Assembly (NCBI GenBank): GCA_003501335.1
Contig: DNPQ01000072.1
Coordinates: forward strand, 1 to 16,353
DNA length: 16,353 nucleotides
DNA from: Bacillota bacterium
GTDB lineage: Bacteria; Bacillota; UBA4882; UBA8346
Direction of reading: 5' to 3'
The notes beneath the pieces were generated by a model. It had not been told where the DNA came from and searched no databases. It saw only the letters and a program-made list of their open reading frames with translations. Shown one piece after another: positions 1 through 6,305 of this stretch; positions within the stretch are counted from its first letter, which is position 1, and every line of letters starts with the position of its first letter. The position numbers were made by a program, and so were the translations under genes.

Positions 1-353
1 CCATTGGGGCCGAGAACGATGAAATACCGTATACCGTTATCCCAAAACGGCAAAAATTGTATTCCATCCTCCAGTATTTGGTACCCGTTGGTCATTGCAA
101 TCGCAAAGGCCTTATCAATATCTGCTACATCGAGTGCAATATGGTCGATAGCACCAGTTTTTCCAACGGCGCTTTGATTTTCATACGTTTCAATGGTTAA
201 ATTACCCAGCCGGAAAAAAATCACCTTTTCATTGGACTTTCCATGGGTGGAAAGTACTGTTTGAAAGCCGAGCCCTTCATAAAACCGGGTGGTCGCTTCC
301 ATGTTGTTTGTTGGGATTCCAATGTGCTGAACCCCGGATGCGATCTTCTCCAT
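1..353 (-). CDS. VOC-family (glyoxalase-like) protein, 3' end beyond window
   Basis: The visible 117 residues form the N-terminal part of a vicinal-oxygen-chelate (glyoxalase/bleomycin resistance/dioxygenase fold) protein. It opens with VQHIGIPTNNMEATTRFYEGLGF, the first beta-alpha-beta module with the usual metal-ligand His. LTIETYE holds a typical Glu ligand position and AIDHIALDVADIDKA starts the second module with its His. The fold serves lactoylglutathione lyase, methylmalonyl-CoA epimerase and many unassigned enzymes, and the visible part does not separate them. The ATG at 353 is preceded by GAAAGGAAACAAA, a good ribosome site. A promoter-like pair lies at 385-413. The gene is cut only by the window edge. 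Confidence 0.85.
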   Translation of the reverse strand, partial: MEKIASGVQHIGIPTNNMEATTRFYEGLGFQTVLSTHGKSNEKVIFFRLGNLTIETYENQSAVGKTGAIDHIALDVADIDKAFAIAMTNGYQILEDGIQFLPFWDNGIRYFIVLGPN

Positions 354-384
354 TTTGTTTCCTTTCTTACAGCTGTTTTTATCT

Positions 385-413
385 ATTGTAGCATGCTAAC
401 ATTCGATCGTCCA
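385..413 (-). promoter_or_regulatory. Candidate sigma-A promoter of the VOC gene
   Basis: On the minus strand TGGACG (408-413) and TACAAT (385-390) are separated by 17 nt. The -10 hexamer is preceded by TGC, giving an extended -10. It lies about 32 nt upstream of the ATG at 353. The -35 matches only four of six consensus positions. Confidence 0.45.
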
Positions 414-547
414 CACTTCTTCTTATTCAAAAGCAGGCCAAGATGATCGCGGATTGTTTTGATGATTGGAGACATAGTAGGACTATCGTTAATATATTAT
501 TTTGGATTCAATATGGGTTATGAGCAATGAAAAAGTTGAACAATTAA

Positions 548-703
548 ACGATGGCAGCGATGAAATTTGCTAAAAAGAATGGCGTTTTGGTTTCTTACAC
601 TCCTAATTACCGGTCCTTATTACGGAAATCAAAAGAAGAAGCCTAAATTTCCATTAAAGAAGGTTTGAAATACACGGATCTTTTAAAAGTTTTCGATGAG
701 TAA
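548..703 (+). pseudogene. Decayed fragment of a PfkB-family sugar kinase (fructokinase-like)
   Basis: Read in one frame from 548, this stretch gives AMKFAKKNGVLVSYTPNYR, then SLLRKSKEEA, a TAA at 644-646, and then IKEGLKYTDLLKVFDE before a TAA at 701-703. This matches the mid-region of bacterial fructokinases: the alpha helix before V.[VI]S[YF]DPN.R, the L.[KP]S.EEA segment and the [IE]..GL.[YL]ADI.K.S[ED]E segment. The internal stop, a Thr where the family has the Asp of DPN, and the absence of the rest of a roughly 320-residue protein show it is a relic. No frame of continuing homology is evident upstream of about 545. It lies between the VOC promoter and the tandem-repeat region. Confidence 0.65.
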
Positions 704-910
704 TTGCTGCTGATGACCAGAACTGGTGATTTTGTCAAGGGAGCAAGCAACCTGTTTAAGCAGGGTTAGCTCATGAGGAGAATTTTTTGAATGGACGGCC
801 TCCTCATTAATTGTCAAATTTCGATCGCCGGAAATTAGCGGAGGTGTTTTTGAAGGTGACTCTATATTAGAAAGGTTGTTATATATATCAGTTAAGTGGG
901 TAATGCCCAT
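683..910 (-). CDS. Doubtful small hypothetical ORF (75 aa)
   Basis: An open frame of 75 codons starting MGITHLTDIYNNLSNIES and ending QQQLLIENF. A GAGG sequence lies about ten bases before the ATG at 910. It has no recognisable domain, signal peptide or membrane segment. Its end overlaps the fructokinase relic on the other strand by about 20 bp and its start abuts the 21-bp repeat region. This is degraded, non-coding-looking DNA, so it could well be spurious; it is listed only because it has a possible ribosome site and unbiased amino-acid composition. Confidence 0.22.
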   Translation of the reverse strand: MGITHLTDIYNNLSNIESPSKTPPLISGDRNLTINEEAVHSKNSPHELTLLKQVACSLDKITSSGHQQQLLIENF

Positions 911-932
911 TTCCAGGGAACCTCAAAGACCA

Positions 933-1310
933 TTGAAATAAAATCAGCGGTTACCGGAGAAAAACCGGAGAATCCAGGAATGAAATCAGCGCTGCCCGAA
1001 TAAATCGCAGAGAACGTCGGAATCAAATCAGTAATCTCTGGAGGACAATGAGAGACTGATGGAATGAATCAGTGATACCCGGAGCAATATCGGAGAGCGC
1101 TGAAAAGGAATCGGCTATATCCGGATTAAAATCGGAGATTGTCAGGACGAAATCAGTCGTTTTTAAACTGAAAGCAGGGACCGGAGAAATGGTAACAGTG
1201 GTTTCCGGATAAAAATCAGAAACCACTGAAATAAAAGCGGCGATGTCCAGAGGGAAACCGGAAAATACTAAAATAAAATCAGGGATATCCGGCGCAAAAC
1301 AATAAACGTC
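933..1310. repeat. Degenerate 21-bp tandem repeat array, about 18 units
   Basis: The consensus is CCGGAnTAAAATCAGnGAT plus two variable bases. The AAATC-like core recurs at 941, 962, 983, 1002, 1025, 1046, 1066, 1087, 1108, 1129, 1150, 1171, 1192, 1213, 1234, 1255, 1276 and 1297. The steps are almost all exactly 21, with only 19, 23 and 20 as exceptions. Units differ from one another at many positions, so the array is old. Because 21 is a multiple of three, open frames arise on either strand as 7-residue repeats, for example SDF.P[DE] on minus and G[IM]KSA on plus. Both frames are interrupted by stops, so coding is unlikely. No spacer structure of a CRISPR is present. Confidence 0.85.
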
Positions 1311-1431
1311 TGAAAACGTTTTTACCTTTACTGGATGTTCTCCGGCAATCCCTGTTATCGCACAGGAAATTTTTTCTCGGGGTTAACAAAAAAGCAGTAT
1401 GGAAGCCACGAAAGAGTTGTAATTCCCTTGC

Positions 1432-4050
1432 TTATTCTTTATTGAACCGTTGTTTTAGTTTGACCAGATTGGCTTTGACTTTTTTGTTCAGAGCGGCGTC
1501 GACCTCGGGCCTATAGACTTTAAGAGCTGCCTCATAGGCGTCGATGGCTTTTTGGACATCTTCATCCGGGCTTTCATCAATACTGGCCAGCAGGCTGTAA
1601 ATGGTACCTAGATTGTTTTGCGCCATTGCATAATCCAGGGGATACTTTTTGATGGTAAAGGTATTTAGGGCTTCCCCAAAAGCATTAATGGCATTATTGA
1701 GTTTGTCGGATTGGCTCTGGTGGAATTCGGCCACCGAAGGGTAATTGAAAGTATCCAAAGACTCGGCGATAGATTTGTAAGCCACGCCGATATTATTGAT
1801 TGTCGTGGCATAATCATACGGGTATTGATCCGGCAGATAAACCTTTAAAGCGTCCTCGTAAGCCGCAATGGATTTTCGGAGATTGTCATCGGGTTCCTGG
1901 ACTTCAGCTAAATGGACATACGCATTGGCCATCTTACAGCGCGTATTGGCATATTCCATCGGATAATCCCAAAATGTATGGATCTTAATCACTTCTTCAA
2001 AGGCCTTCATGGCTTTGACCAGATAAAGCTCTTTGTCCCGCGTCTCCGCCATATCCATTAGGGTATTCCCCAAATCATCCTGGACATCTGCATATTCAAA
2101 AGGCGAATCTTCGAGGTTGTATACCTTAAGAGCTTCCTGATGGGCTTTAATGGCCCGGGAGAGATTGCCCTCCTTGTTAAAGGTCTGAGCAAGGCTTCGG
2201 CAGGTATTCCCGATACTCCTTTGAACTTTGGCAAATTGCTCCGGCACATCTTCCATGGTATAAACTTTTAAAGCATCTTCGTAATTTTGAAGCGCAGCAT
2301 TCAGATTGTCTTGCTTATTTTGGTTTTCTGCCAAAACCCGTTGGGCATCGGCCAGGCCGGATTTGGCATTGGCGTATTCCTGGGGGTTGCTTTCAAAGGT
2401 GTAGATCTTGAGGGCCTCTTCGAAAGACTTTGCGGCAGTCGTGGCATTATTGAGTTGGTCGCTTAATTTGGACAATTCGGTCAAGGCATTCCCGTAATTA
2501 ATTTGCAGTTTGGCATATTCCTGAGGTTGGGTTTCAATATTATACAAGGGAAGAGTTTCCCGAAACGCTTTTACGGCTTTGTTGATATTTTCCTGTTTAT
2601 CAAACATCGGCGCCAGTGTTAAACAGATTTCACCCAGCTTTTCACGAGTGATGGCATATTCCGAAGGATTTTTATCACTGGTAAATACTTCAGTGGCCGC
2701 CTCAAAGCACTCCGCAGCCTTCGTCAGGTTTTCCTCCCGATCACGGGCATCCGCAAGGGCCTGATAAAAAATACCCAGATTAAGCTCTGTAGAGGCATAG
2801 ATCTCAGGGTAACTCTGAGGTGTATAGACCTTGAGAGCCTCTTCGAAAGCGGCGATGGCTTTAAATAAATTGTCTTCTTTGTTTTGAATATCCGAAAGGA
2901 TACTATAGGCAGAACCCAGGTTAAATTGGATTTTGGCGTAATTCAAAGGATATTGGCCCGGAATATAAACCTTGAGGGCTTCTTTGCTTGCTAGAATGGC
3001 TTTCCCTAAGTTGTTTTCCCGATCTTGGATTTGTCCTAATTCCAGATAAATGGAACTGAGTTCATTCTGGATATCGCCATACTCGGATGGATACGCTTCA
3101 AAAGTATAAAAACGCAAGGCTTCTTCCAAGGCTTTAATGGCTTTGGGGTACGTCTCCGCCGGATCTTGAGTGGGGGCTAACGCGGAATAGGCCAAACCGG
3201 CATTGAGTTCGGTTTCTGCATACAATAACGGATATTGTTCGAAAGTCAATAATTTTACGGCTTCTTCGGACGCATGTATGGCTTTTTGCAGGTTTTCTTC
3301 TTTGTCGCGGAAATCCGCTAAGGATGTATAAGAACTTGCCAAGACCTGCTGGGCTTTACAGTAATCCAGGGGATGGTTTTCAAAATCAAAAGTTTTGATA
3401 GCCTCTTCCAGATATTGCGTTGCTTTTAAATAATGATATTCTTTGTTATTTTCGCGGAGTTTGGCTAAGGTTTCATATGAAAAACCAAGATTAAATTGAA
3501 TGGTTGCAAACATCAGGGGATACTTTTTGGCTGTAAAGAATTTTAAGGCTTCTTCGCAGGCTTTGATGGCCTTGGCGATATTATTCTCTTTATCTTCCAG
3601 TTCGGCGAGGGTTCCGTAGGCAGCGCCTAAATCATTTTGAATTTGGGAGTATTCTAAGGGGTTTTTATTTAAGTCCAGTATTTTAATGGCTTCTTCATAA
3701 CAAAGAATCGCTTTTTTCAGGTTCTCGGCAGCATCCGTAGTTGAAGCCAGATGCTTGTAACATACTCCCTCATTGTGCTTGACCTGGGCATATGCTTTGG
3801 GTTCCCGGTAACGGGAAATCTGGGTGAGTAATTCGGTAAATATTGTCAAAGCCTCATCGACTTGACCGTCTTCCAATAAATGTTGGGCATTTTCCATGAT
3901 CATTTTCCGATGGGCTGTTCTTATTTTCTTTTTCCGGTATTCCGAAAGGGAGAAAAAAACAACGCCGATGAAGACCAGGATGATTCCACTTACAATGCCC
4001 ATAAACCATGGGCTTTTTACGCTGATCACTGCCACTGCAATCTGATTCAT
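1432..4050 (-). CDS. Membrane-anchored tetratricopeptide-repeat protein
   Basis: 872 residues. A single membrane helix (about 14-38, within SPWFMGIVSGIILVFIGVVF) is followed by a basic RKKK stretch, implying a short outside N-terminus and a large cytoplasmic domain. The remainder is about 16 consecutive units of near-constant 47-residue length. The pattern is [NK]AI.A.EEALKVYT..YP..YA..Q.NLG.AY..LA...DKE.NL, i.e. elongated TPR helices A and B with a conserved YP..YA turn. Unit 14 carries a roughly 13-residue insertion containing FNYPSVAEF. No catalytic domain such as CHAT, kinase or protease is attached, although this repeat type is often fused to such domains elsewhere. It probably scaffolds protein partners at the membrane; the partner is unknown. 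The ATG at 4050 follows AAAGGCGGGCGAAGATT. It is a single-gene unit with a long AT-rich upstream region. Confidence 0.9.
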   Translation of the reverse strand: MNQIAVAVISVKSPWFMGIVSGIILVFIGVVFFSLSEYRKKKIRTAHRKMIMENAQHLLEDGQVDEALTIFTELLTQISRYREPKAYAQVKHNEGVCYKHLASTTDAAENLKKAILCYEEAIKILDLNKNPLEYSQIQNDLGAAYGTLAELEDKENNIAKAIKACEEALKFFTAKKYPLMFATIQFNLGFSYETLAKLRENNKEYHYLKATQYLEEAIKTFDFENHPLDYCKAQQVLASSYTSLADFRDKEENLQKAIHASEEAVKLLTFEQYPLLYAETELNAGLAYSALAPTQDPAETYPKAIKALEEALRFYTFEAYPSEYGDIQNELSSIYLELGQIQDRENNLGKAILASKEALKVYIPGQYPLNYAKIQFNLGSAYSILSDIQNKEDNLFKAIAAFEEALKVYTPQSYPEIYASTELNLGIFYQALADARDREENLTKAAECFEAATEVFTSDKNPSEYAITREKLGEICLTLAPMFDKQENINKAVKAFRETLPLYNIETQPQEYAKLQINYGNALTELSKLSDQLNNATTAAKSFEEALKIYTFESNPQEYANAKSGLADAQRVLAENQNKQDNLNAALQNYEDALKVYTMEDVPEQFAKVQRSIGNTCRSLAQTFNKEGNLSRAIKAHQEALKVYNLEDSPFEYADVQDDLGNTLMDMAETRDKELYLVKAMKAFEEVIKIHTFWDYPMEYANTRCKMANAYVHLAEVQEPDDNLRKSIAAYEDALKVYLPDQYPYDYATTINNIGVAYKSIAESLDTFNYPSVAEFHQSQSDKLNNAINAFGEALNTFTIKKYPLDYAMAQNNLGTIYSLLASIDESPDEDVQKAIDAYEAALKVYRPEVDAALNKKVKANLVKLKQRFNKE

Positions 4051-4065
4051 AATCTTCGCCCGCCT

Positions 4066-4098
4066 TTAAAGTTGTAACAATTGATTGATTCTATTCAT
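4066..4098 (-). CDS. Possible 10-residue leader ORF upstream of the TPR gene
   Basis: An ATG at 4098 preceded by AAAGGATGCAATTCA opens a ten-codon frame, MNRINQLLQL, which ends at 4066, 15 nt before the TPR start. It could couple or regulate translation of the TPR gene, but a frame this short can arise by chance. Confidence 0.2.
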   Translation of the reverse strand: MNRINQLLQL

Positions 4099-4420
4099 TG
4101 AATTGCATCCTTTACGGGATTAAAATAGCGTCTTCACTTATAATCCTCCTGGGTTTTAGCCGACTTGCAGAGGATTGTAATTGAATTGAAATCCAGCAAT
4201 AGCCAACGATGAAAAAATAATATCCAGCTAATATTTTAAAACATACAGTAATAGCATTATATTCTTGTGATTAGTATACAACATAATGGAAAATAAAAAA
4301 ATATCTAAAGTAAAAATTAGGTAAAGATAAATTACAAAAATTTCTATTTGTACGGAAAGATAATCAAGATGTAATTTGTTATGATAGTATCAAACGTGTC
4401 GGATTCTGTTTGGAGAGAAA
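4099..4420. other. AT-rich intergenic stretch, no gene seen
   Basis: No credible gene is visible on either strand. Positions 4200-4390 are strongly A+T-rich. On minus, a TATAAT occurs at 4256-4261 without a good -35 partner, so a promoter for the TPR gene may lie here but cannot be fixed. A minus-strand AGGAGG at about 4145-4150 precedes only a five-codon frame. Confidence 0.6.
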
Positions 4421-4448
4421 ATAAAAAAACCCGCGATGGCGGGTTTTT
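4421..4448 (-). terminator. Rho-independent terminator of the LysM/SleB gene
   Basis: A perfect 10-bp stem AAAAACCCGC (4425-4434) / GCGGGTTTTT (4439-4448) with a four-base loop. It begins about 36 nt past the stop of the hydrolase gene and ends in a run of T on the minus strand. The stem is symmetric and could act on both strands, but no plus-strand gene ends here. Confidence 0.9.
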
Positions 4449-4483
4449 GATGGTGTCTCGATTTCTGAATGAAGATTGTCTTT

Positions 4484-5437
4484 TTACGAGTTGAAAAAGA
4501 TGTGATCGCCGATGGAGACAGTTACTGGCTGAGATTTCACCCAGTTGTTACTTGTTTTGGTAGGATTATAAAAACCATTGGCCCCATTACTGGGATCCCA
4601 ACCGGAGCAGGCCAGTTGTACGGCCCGATATGCGCTGGCGCTGGCTGGTTGGTTGATTCGTCCATCCAAAACCGGACTGTACTGATAACGGCCATTATCG
4701 ACCTGATAGATAATTCCGGCGATGGTTTTGGGATAAAGGGGATCCTGTAAACGGTTTAATATGGTTGCAGCGACGGCAACCTGTCCTTCAAAAGGTTCTC
4801 CGTCCGATTCGGCTGTCACCAATCGCGCCAAAAGTTCAGCATCGTTTTGACTGAGCTGCAAACCGGTTGAACTGGAACTGCTGCTGACTGTCTTTTTGGG
4901 TATCGTTAATGATTGATTGGGATAAATTGTCGCATCGGAACTTAGATTATTGGCTGCCCGTAATGCCGCAACAGTAATTCCGTATTGCTTGGCAATCAAA
5001 AATAAGGAATCGTCGGCTTGGACCAGATAACGACTGCTATTTGAAGATGAACTGCTGTTTCCGGATGGAATCGCCAGTTGCTTACCGGCCCATAGATAAT
5101 CGCTTGACAGGTTATTGTTATTTTTAATGGAATCCACTGAGACTCCGAACTTTTGAGCAATCAGGAAAAGACTATCACCCGGCAAAACTGTATAGGCGAC
5201 GCTGCTTGAACTGGTGTTGCTCTTTGAAGTAATATTTAAGGCTTGTCCAGGGTAAATTTGATTATTGTTTAAACCATTGGCTTGGGATAACGTTGTGGTG
5301 CTGGTGCCGTAGCGAGCGGCGATGTTATACAAGGAATCCCCAGGCTGAACATAATAGACTTGTCCATAAACAGCACCGGCTGTGAAAGTCAAAACGCCTA
5401 ACATCAGAGAAGAAACCAGAGTCTTTTTAAAAGTCAT
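4484..5437 (-). CDS. LysM-domain cell-wall hydrolase, SleB type
   Basis: 317 residues, secreted. The signal peptide is MTFKKTLVSSLMLGVLTFTAGAVYG. Three LysM peptidoglycan-binding domains follow at about 28-70 (YYVQPGDSLYNIA), 82-124 (YTVLPGDSLFLIA) and 137-180 (YLVQADDSLFLIA), joined by Ser/Asn-rich linkers. The C-terminal domain (about 200-315) is a SleB/hydrolase_2 lytic domain: LLARLVTAESDGEPFEGQVAVAATILNR carries the conserved Glu (E210), with WDPSNGANGFYNP and a terminal IGDHIFF. The family cleaves spore-cortex or vegetative peptidoglycan, which fits a spore former. The start at 5437 is chosen over an in-frame ATG 69 nt upstream because it follows AAAAAGGAGCTAAAC and begins a proper signal peptide. 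It is monocistronic with its own terminator. Confidence 0.93.
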   Translation of the reverse strand: MTFKKTLVSSLMLGVLTFTAGAVYGQVYYVQPGDSLYNIAARYGTSTTTLSQANGLNNNQIYPGQALNITSKSNTSSSSVAYTVLPGDSLFLIAQKFGVSVDSIKNNNNLSSDYLWAGKQLAIPSGNSSSSSNSSRYLVQADDSLFLIAKQYGITVAALRAANNLSSDATIYPNQSLTIPKKTVSSSSSSTGLQLSQNDAELLARLVTAESDGEPFEGQVAVAATILNRLQDPLYPKTIAGIIYQVDNGRYQYSPVLDGRINQPASASAYRAVQLACSGWDPSNGANGFYNPTKTSNNWVKSQPVTVSIGDHIFFNS

Positions 5438-5859
5438 GTTTAGCTCCTTTTTGTCCACGGTCCGGGCAAAAAGTAGGCTGTTAATGAGTGCTGAAAAGTC
5501 ATCCATTCCGGCTTTTTCTGCAATAAACGGAAAATATACACCGGATTGTCTGTTCTACCTGAAAATGGGAATGAAAAAAATTTTCAGGTAGAATGGCTAC
5601 AGATTAAACTTCGATGGCTCAAATCACCGTGGCAGAAATGTTTGATTGTATTTGGAAATGAGACCTAACCTGTCAGGCTTTTCTAATACTGTCAATTTCT
5701 TTAAAGCTTGGGAAGTTCCTTTTGGGAAAGAGTGGATAGCCAAATGAACGTAAGCTTGTTAAAAAAGCAGAAGTTTGCCAAAAAAGGCAACCTAGAGGGA
5801 ATATACGTGATTTTAGAAATGGTACTCAGGCCATAGCGGTTGCGTGCCATAACTGATTT
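5438..5859. other. Intergenic stretch with one perfect inverted repeat, no gene seen
   Basis: No credible gene is visible. The notable element is the 14-bp inverted repeat at 5553-5593. A small TTGCC/GGCAA hairpin (5775-5790) and a 30-codon plus-strand frame from 5744 without a good ribosome site are probably chance. Confidence 0.6.
5553..5593. repeat. Perfect 14-bp inverted repeat with 13-nt loop
   Basis: TTCTACCTGAAAAT (5553-5566) and ATTTTCAGGTAGAA (5580-5593) are exact reverse complements. Neither strand has a T-run after the outer arm, so it is not a standard terminator. It sits about 115 bp upstream of the LysM/SleB start, so an operator, mRNA 5' structure or the trace of a small mobile element are all possible. 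Confidence 0.8.
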
Positions 5860-6204
5860 TTAATTAAAATGGGGAAGTGCACCAAGATGTTGAAAGAAAA
5901 GTTGTGAGCGGCGGATAATCTGGGATACGTACAGGACAAAGTTTTGACGCCAAACGTATCGGGCCCAGGAATCAACCGGACGGGTCCAACAAAGCATTTC
6001 CAGTTGGTGGGCGATGGCTTGAAATTGAAATTGGTCGCGTTCAATTGTTTGGGCCAGGGAAGGTTCGGTAGAGAACCTCCGAGGGACTATTTCCGTATAA
6101 TAAATCATGGTTGAAACCCATAACAGGGCTAACTCATCAATGGGAATCGTTTTTAGGAGAGTCAATTCAAATACCTCCGGATCGAAGATATTGAGATTAT
6201 TCAT
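5860..6204 (-). CDS. Hypothetical protein, 114 aa
   Basis: I do not recognise the family. The product starts MNNLNIFDPEVFELTLLKTI. It is rich in aromatics and Trp (LLWVSTMIYYTE, MLCWTRPVDSWARYVWRQN) and looks like a compact, mostly helical soluble protein with no signal peptide or clear membrane helix. The ribosome site is weak (CCGGATCC before the ATG at 6204). An overlapping frame at 5826-6044 on the same strand is taken as a shadow. The gene follows the PBP gene by about 100 nt in the same direction and may be co-transcribed with it, but an inverted repeat lies between them. Confidence 0.55.
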   Translation of the reverse strand: MNNLNIFDPEVFELTLLKTIPIDELALLWVSTMIYYTEIVPRRFSTEPSLAQTIERDQFQFQAIAHQLEMLCWTRPVDSWARYVWRQNFVLYVSQIIRRSQLFFQHLGALPHFN

Positions 6205-6253
6205 AGAAATTGGATCCGGCTGGGTTAGTGTATTGATTTAAAATTTGATCTGT

Positions 6254-6295
6254 CGGATCGGCGATAATATAATATATTCATTGAAGGCCGATCCG
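6254..6295 (-). repeat. Inverted repeat between PBP gene and hypothetical gene
   Basis: CGGATCGGC (6254-6262) and GCCGATCCG (6287-6295) pair perfectly around a 24-nt AT-rich loop. It begins 11 nt past the PBP stop. It may act as a weak terminator or mRNA processing hairpin. No immediate T-run follows on the minus strand, although AAATTTT occurs about 10 nt on. Confidence 0.45.
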
Positions 6296-6305
6296 GGAAG
6301 CGGGT

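Noticed and set aside
1023..1226. 67-codon minus-strand frame inside the 21-bp repeat array
   Set aside because: A repeat period divisible by three keeps frames open by itself. There is no ribosome site and the units do not continue in frame through the array.
933..1310. CRISPR array
   Set aside because: Units are contiguous and diverged, with no identical repeats separated by unique spacers and no cas genes.
1351..1376. CCTGT/ACAGG hairpin followed by TTTTTT on plus as a terminator
   Set aside because: A five-base stem only, and no plus-strand gene ends here.
5438..5506. In-frame N-terminal extension of the LysM/SleB gene to an ATG at 5506
   Set aside because: It would bury the signal peptide. 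The ATG at 5437 has an excellent AAGGAG site at correct spacing.
5744..5836. 30-codon plus-strand frame starting MNVSLLKKQKF
   Set aside because: No good ribosome site, no recognisable similarity and chance length.
5826..6044. 72-codon minus-strand frame overlapping the 114-aa hypothetical gene
   Set aside because: It is shorter, in a shifted frame, starts within the longer gene and has no ribosome site.
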